Of a stretch of 64,000 nucleotides of DNA, positions 12,003 through 24,500 are shown piece by piece. Within the stretch, counting starts at the first letter, position 1, and every line of letters starts with the position of its first letter. Source of the stretch: Sphaerolaimus hirsutus (lineage: Eukaryota; Nematoda; Chromadorea; Monhysterida; Sphaerolaimidae); the NCBI GenBank assembly GCA_964036195.1, contig OZ038456.1, positions 2,666,001 to 2,730,000 on the forward strand, in the 5' to 3' direction. Below the pieces are notes generated by a model, which saw only the letters and a list, made by a program, of their open reading frames with translations, was not told the origin of the DNA and did not search any database. A program made the translations under genes and the position numbers.

Positions 12003-13183
12003 AAGCGGCGTTTACACTGTCACCTGCGGCGACAAAATTTTTTTGGCTTTCATGTCATGAAAGACAAAAAAAATTTGTCGGCACACGTGATAGTGTAAAC
12101 GACAAGTGATAGTGTAAATGAACATTTCTAACAGAGTCGACAAGTGTTCTGTAAAAGAACTTCTCTGAAGCACCATTGTCCATCGAAGATAAATATGAAG
12201 TGACAGCGAAAAAAGTAGCGAAGTTGAGTGTCTGATGTTGTCACGGTTGGATTTGCACGAAGGTTTCACACGTTTTCTGTGCCGACAAAAAATTAGTTAG
12301 AAAGTTCCATAATCCCGGTATAAAGTTTCATATCTGCACGAAAATGCAGTGAAGTATACTCACTAGGTAGTTGAGTGTACACACATGCCAATTTGCAGAT
12401 AATTAGTGATTGTCGTTGAAGTTTGACAATAAATTTCATTTGTCGGTTCAGTTTTAAAATGGTTTTCAAAAATGGATTCATTCAAAATGTGTGTGGCATG
12501 TGTGTACACTCAGCAAGGGAGTATACAGGGGTGGGCATCTTCAGTTACCGCTGGGAAAATGCGATAGATTGAGCTACGGTTGAGCTATCAGAATGAAATT
12601 TTAACACAATGGAGTAGACTCCATAGGACACCTATTCTGAAGTTTGCAACCCAAACGGCCACATTTTGGGTGAGTTGTGGAACACACGGTTTTTAGTGTA
12701 ATTTTGTGACTTGGCGTCACCCATAGGATAAATCGAGGGTGGCATTTGAGGGGGGGGGCATCGGTCGTTGGTGTCGTCCCATTCTGTCGTACATCGGCCG
12801 ATTTTGATGCCCTTTGAGTATGTTGTGGTCGCGCCTACTACCAAATTCTTTTTTTACTCGAATAGTCCCCCAGTCCCGAGATAAGGGGGGTGAAGTCACA
12901 AAATTACACTAAAAACTGTGTTCCACAACTCCTCCAAACTGTGGCCGTTTGGGTTGCAAACTTCAGCATAGGTGTCCTATGGAGTCTACTCTATTGTGTT
13001 AAAATTCCATTGTGATAGCTCTACTGTAGCTCAAGCTATCGCGTTTTTCCAGCGGTAACTGAAGATGCCCACCCCTGTACATCACTGCTTTTTGATGCAG
13101 ACATGGAACTTTATTCCGGAGTTATGGAAATTTTCACTTGTTTTTCTGTCGGCACAAAAAAGTAAGTGTAAACGTCGCTTAAA
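12003..13183. mobile_element. Inverted-repeat element with GCGTTTACAC ends and GCCGACAAAA blocks
   Basis: Left AAGCGGCGTTTACACTGTC and right GTAAACGTCGCTT. Shares the internal TGCCGACAAAAAA and ACACATGCCAATTTGCAGAT blocks with 2394-2899. It fills most of the SEC14-like/GPATCH11 intergenic region. Confidence 0.7.
12526..13077. mobile_element. CAGGGGTGGGCAT-ended inverted-repeat element
   Basis: Ends CAGGGGTGGGCATCTTCAGT and its inverse, with long inverted arms. The ends are typical of hAT elements, but I see no clear 8-bp duplication. It is nested in a larger GTTTACAC-type element (about 12003-13183). Confidence 0.75.
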
Positions 13184-13351
13184 TAGTGAATGTGCAGTTG
13201 AAAGGCTAGTAAAAGACTGTGGGTTTTTCACGAATCGTGCTAGATTGTTTTGGTAAACTCTGATGTTGTTTTTCGGTTAAACTACGATCCCCTCAAAATC
13301 TACCTTGTATCCACTTCTCATCATAAAAATAAAAATTCAAAATTTGCGAAA

Positions 13352-16300
13352 ATGCGGCCGCAGTGCTCCGGGTTTGGCAGCGACCAGGACGATGACGATT
13401 ACATGTCCATGGATATGCTCAAAGCAGCGGAAAAAGTCAATCGTCCCGGGGTCTCGAGAACTGCTGAAGCCAGGCGACATTTGCGGGTTGGTAGCTGGTT
13501 TCCTGTGTGCAACCGATTTTTGGCACAGTGCCAACTTGTCTTTTTCTGCGTCTGATCAGCTGGCGCGGCGCAAACAAGAACCTAGCACTCGCTGGCGGCA
13601 GCTTCCCAAGGCGCAAATGGAGCAGGACTGCAGGAGGGCTGCTTTGGATACGCCCATCAGCCAGGAGTCTAAGGGTATTCTTTTTCAATGTTGATTTCGT
13701 TGAATGGTTGCCATGGCTAAAGTTTTGCGTGTTAAAGGTTTCGCTTTGATGGCCAAAATGGGTTACAAACCGGGCACGGCGCTCGGAAAGGAACCGCACA
13801 GCGATACCGCGCTCAAAAAGCCCATCGATATTGATATAAAGGTAGGTGCAGCTATTTTTTAATGCCTTGACTAGGGCTGGGAATTTCAAAATTTTTGGGT
13901 TCAAGTATTGGGTCCAGAAAAGTTCGGGTTCGGGTATAGGTCCCTACAATTTTGCGGGTATCAGGTTTGGGTATTGAGGTCGGGTATCGGGTTTGGGTAG
14001 TAGAGTCGGTTTCGGTTCCAAGAAATGTGCGGGTGTCGGGTCCGGGTCGGGTTAGGTTCCTACAGGGGTCTCCTAGGGGGGGGGGCTGGGGGGGGGGCTG
14101 CCCCCCCAAATCGGCCAGCTATCTATCTATCCCGGAGGCCGCTCAGCTATCTATCTATCCCGAGGCAAAATTTTTGGCTACTACCCCCAAAGGCCCCCCC
14201 CCCAAATCGCTCAGCTATCTATCTATCTGGAGTGGTTTTTGAGAAATTTTGCCCCAATTTTCGCTCAAAATCACCAATTTTCGCACCTTTTTATAGTTTT
14301 TCACCTTCAAAATCGTGCTTTCCGGCTATATACATGGTTATATACCTATTTTTAGCCATTTTATACCTAATTTTGGCTACTTTTAACTAGGGATGGAAAA
14401 AAAGCGCTTTTTTTTAACGGCCCGCTTTTTTTTTTAAAAGCGCTTTTTTTTAAAAAAAAATGCGCTTTTTTCGCTTTTTTTCAAAAAATGTCGGGACGTT
14501 CACTAAAAAGCTCCCAAATATGGTTCCGTATCAATATATACAGGTATATCAGACAAGTGGCACTACTTGTGATGATATATAGCCATAGAATGGCTGTGTA
14601 GCCATAGGATAGCATTATAAGTGGCGATTTCTGCCAAAAAAAATACTTTTAATTTTGACTCATCATGTATATCGCCGTTTGTGAATGTTTCGCGACTTCA
14701 AGTGAAGTGAGGCATGAAATAGTGCTTAATGCTTATAAAAAAGGCTATAAGAGAAGGATAATACATTGAGAGTAATGTTTTACACTGTAGAAGTATGTGG
14801 TAGGACATTGGCTGGATATTCTATGCTACACTAACATATCACTACTTATTATTACATGATAGCATACAGGAATAGAAGCAATGGAACAAAAAATGCCACA
14901 AAACCGATGAAAACAACCACCAGTGCTAATGTGCATGTGAAGTCGTGCGCTTGCGAAGGGTTTTCCAAAATACCTAGTGCATAAGTACTGAAAAAATTTT
15001 GCCAGCGCTCTTTTTTAAAAAAAAGCGCTGGGACCCTTGCGCTTTTTTTAAAAAAAAGCGGCGTTTTAAAAAAAAAAAGCGCTTAAAAAAAGCGCTGGCC
15101 ATCCCTACTTTTAACTGATTATTAGCGATTTTTTCCCCTTTCTGCCTTCTTAACCTTGAAAAAGCCTATATATTGTGCCCCCGCGAGCCCCCCCCCCCAA
15201 GCCCCCCCCCAAAAAAAATTTTTTCAGCTATCTATCCCTCCGGAGGAGCGATTTGCTATCTATCCAGCCCCCGCGAGGGCCAAAATCCTGGAGACCCCTG
15301 GGTTCCTAACCCTAGCCTTGACTGATAATATTCAACCTTTTGTGTCTGATTTGCAGTCTGATCGAACTGGTTTGGGTCACAGTGCTGAGGAGAAAAAACG
15401 TCGTGATGAACGCATGCAAGCGTATATTCGCGCTGTGTCGAAACGGGCCAGCCAAAATGTTAGTGGGACCGATGGATGTTACCAGGGACGTATCCAGGAT
15501 TTTTGAGCGGGGGGGGGGCTGTTTGTTTACGGAGCCCGGCGAACGGGGGGGGGGGCTCAGCCCCCCCCCCTAAAATTTTACCTGTACAGTGGCGGAATGG
15601 CGTCATGGCGCTGGCGCCATTAGTAGACGCCACGCCATGGCGCCATTGGCGTTGGCGCTGGCGCCATGAACCGCTGATATGTATGTAAATATACATACTT
15701 ATGGAGAGATGGGCACGAAATTCAACGTATTTTACAGATATTTGAGGGAACAGGTGCCGATCTTCCAATAATCCCGTGGACGGTGGAAAAATGCGCGCTG
15801 GCGCGCAAAATTTTTACATAGCACCTTGGAAATTAGTACCGAAAACGGCATTTTCCTCGATTTTTTCCGGTCTCACCCAGGAACGGGGGGGGGGCTGCAG
15901 CCCCCCCCCCCCTGGATACGTCCTTGGATGTTACTGTTGCGCTGAGTGCCACTGGATTTTTCGGTTGATTTTTATTTAAAGGTGGTTTTAATGAAAAGGG
16001 GTCAATTATTTCAGCATAGGTAAATACTTTCATTGCTTCACATATTTCTCGAATTTTGACGTGGCCATTTGAGGAATTGCCAAACGTGCCAAAAATTTGT
16101 AGGTCCTGAAAAATAGTGATTGAAATGTGCAATTTTGCGATTTCAACTTGTAAAACAAAAAAGAAGCAATTTTACGATTGTAACTCGTGATTTTTATGTG
16201 CAAATTGCAGAATTTCCATTTGAAACCGATTCAAATACCAGCGATTCTGCATTATAAAATAAGCAAATTTTCACTGCTATCTTAGAGCAACTAAATATTC

Positions 16301-17462
16301 ACTAAACTTGAGTATTTAACATTTCGTATTTTCTGTTTTTCTTCATCTAATATAGTTTATTACTTTTTGCAGGATGATTTGATCGCTTCGTACAAAGTGC
16401 GAAAAAAGGATGAAAGCACGTTGAAGTTGATGTTTTCGGATTTGAAAAAGAGCCAAAAAGTGTGCAGAGAATTGGACATGAGGTTCGCATCGTAGAGATT
16501 AAAAATAGCTAGCGATGGGCTAATAGCAGCTACAAATATATATACCGTATATTCTCGAATAAGTCCACAGTGGGGGTTTTTTTATCAGTCTTTTAGACTG
16601 GATGGATATTCGATGGAGTCGAGTAATTTTTTGGTCAGAATTTTGCATTGTTTTTTTGCGTAAAGGTCTCCCCACTTATCAAAATGGGGGTGGGTAGGTG
16701 AGTTTCGAGTAGGGTTCAAACGGGATTGACTTTTCGGGATCGGGATTGTTTTTTTGAGATTTCGGGATCGGGATTGAGGTCACGGGATCGGGATCGGGAT
16801 TGGCATTTTTTTGGCCAATGTTTTGGCATCCACAGTTGTTCACAAATATCTAAAAACACTGTTGGATGCCAGAAACGTGGCAAAAATGAACGGTGGGGGT
16901 TTGCGTTCACATTTTTGCATGCAAAACGTCGTTTTTTCACGTTTGATAATTACCACTAATTTTTTCCGGGATCCGGATCCCGGACTTTGGAGTTTCTCGG
17001 GATCGGGATCGGGACTGCTAAATCCCGGAATTTCACGGGATCCGGGATCGGGATCCCGTTTGAACCCTAGTTTCGAGTCGGGGGGTTATTTTCCCTCAGT
17101 CAAATTCAATTCCTAATCACAACATTGATCTTTCCAGAGAGGACGCATTGGCGACCCCTGTGGAAGTTTGGTACTGGCCAGCGGACCATTCTATATCTGT
17201 TGGCGCTGTGCCAAAAGACTCCTGTGATGACCCCGGGGGCTATTCTGCTAAGAAATCAGTGAAGAATGAGCATGATGAACTAGATTATGATTATCGTAGC
17301 TTGGACATTCCTGAGTGTTTGGAAAAAGTCACAGTTTACCTCCGTGCCGAGCATTTTTACTGCGTCTGGTGTGGTGCTCAGTTTAATGATTTGAATGATT
17401 TACAAAATTCGTGCCCTGGAGATTGTAGGCTTTCGCATGACTGTGATAATGAAGATTTGTGA
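13352..17462 (+). CDS. GPATCH11: G-patch domain-containing protein 11 homologue (6 exons)
   Basis: Exons are 13352-13486, 13560-13674, 13738-13841, 15357-15458, 16373-16482 and 17138-17462 (TGA), for 296 residues; the human protein is about 285. Phases 0,1,0,0,2 all join cleanly. The N-terminus has the acidic DDDDYMSMDML stretch. The G-patch is at about residues 83-103 (GFALMAKMGYKPGTALGK). It is followed by a charged helix and a C-terminal Cys-containing domain (YLRAEHFYCVWCGAQFNDL, then CPGDC), as in vertebrate GPATCH11. The family is nuclear; G-patch proteins typically recruit and activate DEAH-box RNA helicases, and the partner here is unknown. Introns 1 and 2 are short (73 and 63 bp) and free of repeats. 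Introns 3 and 4 were enlarged by hAT elements. Donors GTTGGT, GTTAGT and GTTCGC have T at +3. The identification is firm because every exon aligns in order. Confidence 0.95.
14063..15300. mobile_element. Middle hAT-type element of the nest (AGCTATCTATC type)
   Basis: CAGGGGTCTCC and GGAGACCCCTG ends, with perfect duplication GGTTCCTA. The AGCTATCTATCTATCCCGGA segments are typical of this family. Confidence 0.92.
14388..15107. mobile_element. Innermost hAT-type element of the nest, AAAAGCGCTTTT arrays
   Basis: TAGGGATGG and CCATCCCTA ends, with perfect duplication CTTTTAAC (14380-14387 and 15108-15115). Confidence 0.92.
15483..15926. mobile_element. hAT-type miniature element in GPATCH11 intron 4
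   Basis: Ends are CAGGGACGTATCCAGGATTT and CCTGGATACGTCCTTG. The 8-bp duplication GATGTTAC is perfect (15475-15482 and 15927-15934). Confidence 0.92.
16710..17069. mobile_element. hAT-type element with internal CGGGAT arrays (GPATCH11 intron 5)
   Basis: TAGGGTTCAAACGGGAT ends, with perfect duplication GTTTCGAG. Confidence 0.92.
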
Positions 17463-17934
17463 ATGAAGTGTCGTGTATAAATTATTGGCTGTTTCAAATG
17501 CTTTGAATGGAGATGCACTTGATAAATATTTAGCAAAAATTGGAATGATTGTGTGGTATAATGTGCCTGCGCACACTAGTTTTCAACCGAAATTTGGAAA
17601 CTCATAAATCATTTTGGACGCGTTTGTGTTTTCTAGAATGAGCTGTCCGTCAACTTACAGTTCGTTCTAGAAAACTCAAATGCGTTCTAAGTTGATTTAT
17701 AAGTTTGCGAAATTTCGTGTGAAAACTGTTTATGTACTTTGCGCGCTAGTGCGCAGGCACATTGATAAAAATTATACATTATAAACGTGCGAGAAATCGA
17801 CACAACACAACAATGCACTTCAAATCTCGTTTTTCGAAGCTCCTGTTTTTTTCACACGGTCAAAACTGCCTTGGTCCTCTCTGTGCCTTGGTCCCTTGAT
17901 ATTCATTTACATTTACAAAGTAAACATTGGCTAA

Positions 17935-18524
17935 TACCGTATTTCTTCTAATGGGCCCACACACGCTAATTGACATCGACACCAAATGTCAACTGATGTC
18001 GTTCCCGATACAAAGCTTGCTGACGAGCCGACGAACGACGTTCAAACGCAATCTTTGAATTGGGAACGGAACCAGTTGACATTTGGTGTCGATGTCAACT
18101 AGCGTGTGTGGGGCCATTAGAACGGCATACCTCCGATAGAACGGCACCTCCAATACAACGGCAGGTTTTGGCACATTTTTGCGCTCACGAGAACGGCAGC
18201 CTCCAATTGAACGGCACCTCCAATAGTACGGGAGGTAGAAAGTATGTGGGGGGTATGCCAAAACACAAAAATAGATATAAAAAATTAATATTGAGAATGT
18301 TCAAAGCATTCAAATAGGTATTAAATCTACAAATTGATGCCCTGATATAAAAATATTGCTCAAACTTCATTAAAACTAAGGCTTTGTTGAAATGAAAATC
18401 TGAATGAAATTGGTGAAAAAAATTAGAACGGCAACCTCCAATAGAACGGCACCTCTAATAGAACGGCGGGTAAAAAGTTGACGAAAAAATAGAACGGCTC
18501 TCTTCTATTAGAAGAAATACGGTA
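17935..18524. mobile_element. TACCGTA-ended element with TAGAACGGCA repeats
   Basis: TACCGTATTTCTTCTAATAG and its inverse, with repeated CTCCAATAGAACGGCA. It hosts 17951-18117 and fills the GPATCH11/CWF19L1 interval. Confidence 0.8.
17951..18117. mobile_element. TA-target miniature element, CACACACGCTA ends
   Basis: ATGGGCCCACACACGC and GCGTGTGTGGGGCCAT, flanked by TA. It carries inner inverted GACACCAAATGTCAACT arms and is nested in the TACCGTA element at 17935-18524. Confidence 0.85.
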
Positions 18525-18592
18525 ATAGCTCCAAAACCACGTTTACATTGCCATCAAATCACTGCCCAGTGTTGCAGTGTCACATCGGCAGC

Positions 18593-21500
18593 ATGACATC
18601 GATGTCTGGCAACAGAAACGTGAGGGTGCTGGTGGCGGGCGACGTGTGCGGTCGCGTGGCCCAGTTGTGCAGGAAGGTGACCGCGCTCGACAAGAAGGTT
18701 GGCTTTTGTTGGATGCTCACATACGTTTGGGGGCTTGAAATGTGTGCCAAAACGGTTTTTGACCAAAAAAAGAAGATTTTTGCCTGTCTGCAGACTAGTT
18801 TTCACTTGTATTTATAAGGTTGTGACTTCAGCTTAGTTATAGTTTCTGCCCGAATTCATGCCCCGTTTACTAGTGGAGCGGAAACCATGTTTCTGTCAAC
18901 TGAAAGAATTCTTACAGTTGACCAATGTTCAACCATTATGCGAATCGCGAAGTTTTTCTATATGAGCCTCGAGGAATATTTCTTCTGTCGCCGATTTAGA
19001 AATAAGAAATAAATGCCCTTTCCCCGATTTAATTCCCTTTCCCCAAATTTAAAAACTGCCATTTTCCTCTCTGAACTGAATTCACTCCAATCATTACAAT
19101 CCCAGACCGGTCCATTCGACCTACTTCTCTGCGTGGGCCAGTTCACGCCGCCTTCCACCGACACCGAAACCGACACCGACACCGCGACCGCAAAACAGTG
19201 GTGGTCGACGCTGCCCCTCCTGCCCGTGGCCACCTACATACTCAGCTCTGCGGATGACGTTCGCGCAGCGGCCGAGTATTTTCCTGGAGATGGATCGTCT
19301 TGTGAATTGGCTCCGAATTTGACGTATTTGGGGCAAAAAGGTTGGGTTTTAGCGATTTGGATTTGACAGTGTTCAAAGTGACTGATTGGCGCACCGCACA
19401 CTGCCTTTTCGAGTTCAGCGTTCGAACGTTTTTTGCCATCTGCTGAACTAAAAACGCGGAACCTCCAAAAGCGCTGAACTCCAAATTGTCCGGACGATTA
19501 AAATTAGGCGGTTTGTCAATTCACCAAGTGAAAAATTCGGACGATTTGGCGCGCTGAAATGATCTCGAACACTGAACTCCGATTTCAAACGCTGAACTGT
19601 GAAGATAATTCTGGAGTACTGGACGGAATTACAAGTGGATTGGTGTCGCTGGGCCATGCGGCCACGTACACTAGTAAATTATGGGGCAGTCCCAAGCCCT
19701 GTAAAGTGTAAAGTAAAGTAAAGTGTCAAATTTAAAGTCAAATTCAAAGTAAAGTGTCAATCAAAACACAAAAGAAAAGTTTTTATTACTGAACTTTGCA
19801 TGACAATTGACAGTTCACGTTGCATTTGACTTTAAATTTGACACTTTACTTTGCACTTTACAGGGCTCGGGACTGCCACCATAACTTCCCAAATATGTTT
19901 ACGAGTCAACATAAAGTCCCAGTACATCGTGATGTTCTATGTACCGTATTTCCTCAAATAACCCCCTCGAAATACCTACGTCACGAAGTACACCCCTTAA
20001 AATGGGAACTATGAATTTATTAGCCCCTCCCCAAAATTGAGTGTAAAGAGAACGTAAATAGAAAAGCTGCGGTTTGTGATTGTGTAGTGCAGAACACACA
20101 CTAAAACAATGCCTGTGATGCGTTAGAACAGGGTAGGGAATGTGTCTATAAACTCTTATACGTGGTGCTTATTGTTGCATTTTTCTACGTCTGTGTACGT
20201 TACAAACAACAAATTAGTACACTGGAAGTTCAAAAAAAATTTGGTGAAATAATAAGCCTTGTTTACCCCCCATCAAAATCTCACTCTGAAACAATCACCC
20301 CCGGGAGGTATTTTGAGAAAGTATGGTAGACATAAAATTTACAATGACAATGGAAAAACATTCTCAATAGATTTTTATGTCACCTCGTATAGCTCATATA
20401 GCTCCTTTCATTGAAGGTTTGTTAGCTTTCAAGTGTAGTTAGATAAATAATTACATATTGTATAAACAAATGGCTAGGTTTCAAACAGGATTGACTCAAC
20501 GGGATCAGGATTGTTTTTTTTTAATTTTTCGGATCAGAATTAGCATTCCAAAAATCTACCGACATGTTTTATTTTAAAAAAATGTATTAAGATTTTTTTT
20601 TGAAAAAGCCAGTCCGATCCCGAGATTTACAAAATCCCAATCCCGATCCCGAAAAAAAGCCCCGATCCCGATCCCGAGATTTTCAAAATCCCAATCCCGA
20701 TCCAAAAAAATCATAGATGCCATTTTTCCCAGTCTCGATTATGGTTGAAAAAAAAAGGTTTTTTTTAATGCCATGTTTTTAAAAAAAACAACCTTTTTTT
20801 AATTTTAAACGTTTTTTAATTTAAAAAAACGTTTTTTAAAAAGCTCCCAGATATGGCCCTGGGTCAACATATATAGGTATATCAGACAAGTGACAATACT
20901 CTTGTGATGTTATATATGACCATATATTGGCTGTGGAGCCATGGGATAGCCTTATAAGTGGTGATTTGTGTCAAAAATGCCCATTTTTTGTCAACATATT
21001 CATCTATCGCCTTATAGTCAAATGTTCGTGACTTCAAGTGAAGGTTGGCACGGAATAGTGATCAAACAAGGTTAAAAAGGAGGTCGTCACTTTGGGAGTG
21101 ATGTTACACACTGGAGGTACATGCAAGCACATTCCCTGAAATTTATATACTACAGCAACATATGATGGCTTATTTACCAATGGTAGCACATAGAAATGGA
21201 TGCTTTGGTGTTAAAAATGCCACAAAACCAATGAAAACAACCACCAATGTCAATTTGTGTGTGAAATTGCACGCTTGCGTGCAAAATTTTTGCAAAATAC
21301 ATAGTGCTTAGTACTAAAAATTTTGGCTGATGTTTTTTTTTAAAAACGTTTCGGACCTCATGTTTTTTTGATATTTTTAAAAACGTTGTTTTTTTAAATA
21401 AAACGTTTAAAAAACATCGGTCAACCCTAGTAGTATATAATATTCAGATAATGTGCTTCCATGTACCTCCAGTATGTAACATCACTACCAAAGTAACAAC

Positions 21501-24500
21501 CTTTTATAACCTTGTTTGATCACTATTCTGTGCCACACTTCCCTTGAAATCACAAACATTCAACTATAAGGTGATATAAACAGGGTGCACGCCAGGTCCG
21601 CCACCCAAATTCTGAGTCGGTGCCGGACGCCATATCTCCAGTTGTAGTGAGGGGATTTATTCGAAATTTTAAGGGCATATACTCGAAACCCACCCATTAC
21701 TATACACGGGCTGCGGAAGGTCGGCGACCCACCTGAGTGTGGGTCGCCGTATAAATGAATAGTTTTTTTGAAAAAATCGCTGTCCACGCGAGGTCCGCCA
21801 CCCGTTGTTTTTTTGATATAACGGGCTGCCAAACTAAAACTGTTGGGGGGAATTGATCGAAATTTTGAGGGGGTGTACACGACACTCCCCACTACTTTTC
21901 GCGGAAGGTCGAGCCTCCTGGCGACCCCCCTGAGAGTGGACCGCTGGAAAATAATATGATATTTTTGAGAATTCGCTGTCCAGGTTTGGCACTGGACAGC
22001 AAAAATTAAAATGACATTAGAATGTCCCTTGGAGGGCAATGTATACCACTGTAAAAAGTGTGTATTCAAAAAGCAAATTTTAAAATGAAGATTTGATCTG
22101 GTTCGAAAGTGTATTTGACACCCATACACAAGTTCCAGATTAAATTTCAATTTAAGTCAAATCTTTAATACACACTTTTAAAGCTGGTTTACGATGCCTT
22201 CTAGGAGATGATTTAAGGTAAAAATTCGCATAAACAACATTGCCCCAAAAATCAACCATGGAGGAGATTTGATGGGGTCACTGTAATGATGTCATCGATG
22301 ACATCATTCCAGCAACAAAATTCGCCTTGTGGGACAGCTTTTGTGTTGACCCCCATCAAATCTCCTCTATGGTTGATTTTTGGGGTAATGTTGTTTACAC
22401 GAATTTGTACCTTAAATCATCTCCTAGAACACATCGTAAACCAGCTTTAAAAGTGTGTATTAAGGATTTGACTTAAATCGAAATTTAATCTGGAACTTGT
22501 GTATGGGTGTCAAATACACTTTCATACCAGATCAAATTTTCATTTTAAAATTTGCTTTTTTAATACACATTTTTTACAGTGGTATACATTGTCCTCCAAG
22601 GGACATTCTAATGTAATTTTTATTTTTGCTGTCCAGTGCTAAACCTGGACAGCGAATTCTCAAAAATATCATTTTATTTTCCAGTGGTCCACTCTCAGGG
22701 GGGTCGCCAGGGGGCTCAACCTTCCGTGAAAAGTAGTGGGGGGTGTCGTGTACACCCCCTCAAAATTTCGATCAATTCCCCCCAACAGATTTAGTTTGGC
22801 AGCCCGTTATATCAAAAAAACAACAGGTGGCGGACCTCGCGTGGACAGCGATTTTTTCAAAAAAAACTATTCATTTATACAGCGACCCACACTCAGGTGG
22901 GTCGCCGATAGTGATGGAATGGCGCCATGGCGCTGGCGCCATTTGAGGGCGCCAAAGGGCGCCGCGCCATGGCGCCATTGGCGCTTGGCGCCCTTTTTCT
23001 GTGGCGCCCTTGGCGCCTGGCGCCCACATTCTGAAAGGCGCCATGGCGCTTGGCGCCCTTTTTCCGTGGCGCCTGGCGCCCTGCTTTTTAAGGGCGCCAA
23101 AAAGGCGCCAGCAGGGTTTCAAGGTGAGTGCTGTATAAATGGAAAAAAGATGAAAAACGCATTCATGGATGATCTGAATTTGCCAGAAAAATGGACGAAG
23201 TGGTGTGAGTGGGTATAAATATTTTGTGCAACGGTTCATCAGATGTGTCTGACAGATCAGAAAACGAGAATGATGGAACGTTGAACTTGCAAAATCATAA
23301 ATCAACGGATTCAAATCGTTGCAATTCCGTTTTTTGTCCATTTCGAGGAACATGATTGGAAAAGTCAATTTGAAGTGAATGGATTGTTGTCAAATGACAA
23401 TATCCATTGTGTTTGAATTGTCATGTGTATTTTACTCGAATGTTTTTGTTGCTAGTGTTGTCTTTGTTCATTACACCCGCGAGAACGCAAATTAAGTAGT
23501 GAATGCATGTACTAGGGTGCTGTAGAAACACTTTAAACACACGCAGGGTGTTGTATGCACTTATTCATCCTGGCGCCCTTGGCGCCTGGCGCCCTATTTT
23601 TCAAATGGCGCCATGGCGCCCTTGGCGCTTGGCGCCCTCTTTCCGTGGCGCCCTTGGCGCCTGGCGCCCGCTTTCCGAATGGCGCCATGGCGCCCTTTGG
23701 CGCCATTGGCGCCTGGCGCCCTTTTTTCTGGCGCTTTTCCATCACTACTTATTGATTTTCATCTTCAAAATCATTAAGTCATGTGTTTTATTGTTTATTT
23801 TCAGCATGTCGAGTATAATTAGATGTGTTCCGGGTCAACATGCGGGATGGGTTTACATGCGGAATAGTGCAGTGCCTATATATTGACGCAAGGCCATATC
23901 TGTGAGCTTTGAAAACAACGTTAAAGAACATAGCGTTGAAAAAACAACGTTTTTTCCCAAATGCCCTATCTCATTTTCTGGGAGCTTTGAAAAAAACCGT
24001 TAAAAAACATAGCGTTGAAAAAACAACGTTTTTTCCCAAATGCCCTATCTCATTTATATATGTATATATATATATATATTATTCAAACACTATTTTTATT
24101 TACAGTGATGTCAATTTTTTAAGCATTTTGCCAACTTATCATACAGGGAATTTTCGAAATTACCTGTCCCAGAAAAACTCAACCCACTGGTCCCTAATAT
24201 TAATCCCCCAATCTCAATCCCATTTGAACAGTAATCCCAATCCCATTTATACCCTACTTACTCTTGTTGCTTAATTCAAACTGTTCGGACGTTTTTTTTA
24301 AACAGGTTGTTGATGATTCCGGTTGTTGAAAGTTAGACGCGGAACTGCAAATTCATGCATTTGAGAAAATTTGCAGAAACTCAAAAATAAATGATTTTTG
24401 GAAAAACTTGTCTCTCTTCTTTTTTCAAGCTTAAATACCAGTCAAATACACATTCAAATTTTATGAATGTATCTCACATCATGAATGAGATACATATCAT

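Larger units (their letters stand above)
13872..15314. mobile_element. Outer hAT-type element of a three-level nest in GPATCH11 intron 3
   Basis: Starts TAGGGCTGGGAATTTC and ends CCTAACCCTA, with perfect duplication GCCTTGAC (13864-13871 and 15315-15322). The interior has GGGTTCGGGTAT repeats and contains the next element. Confidence 0.9.

Noticed and set aside
22736-23218. 160-residue plus-strand open frame in CWF19L1 intron 2
   Set aside because: It crosses one arm of the foldback and a TGGCGCC array. The mirror arm gives a similar frame on the other strand, so it is repeat-derived.
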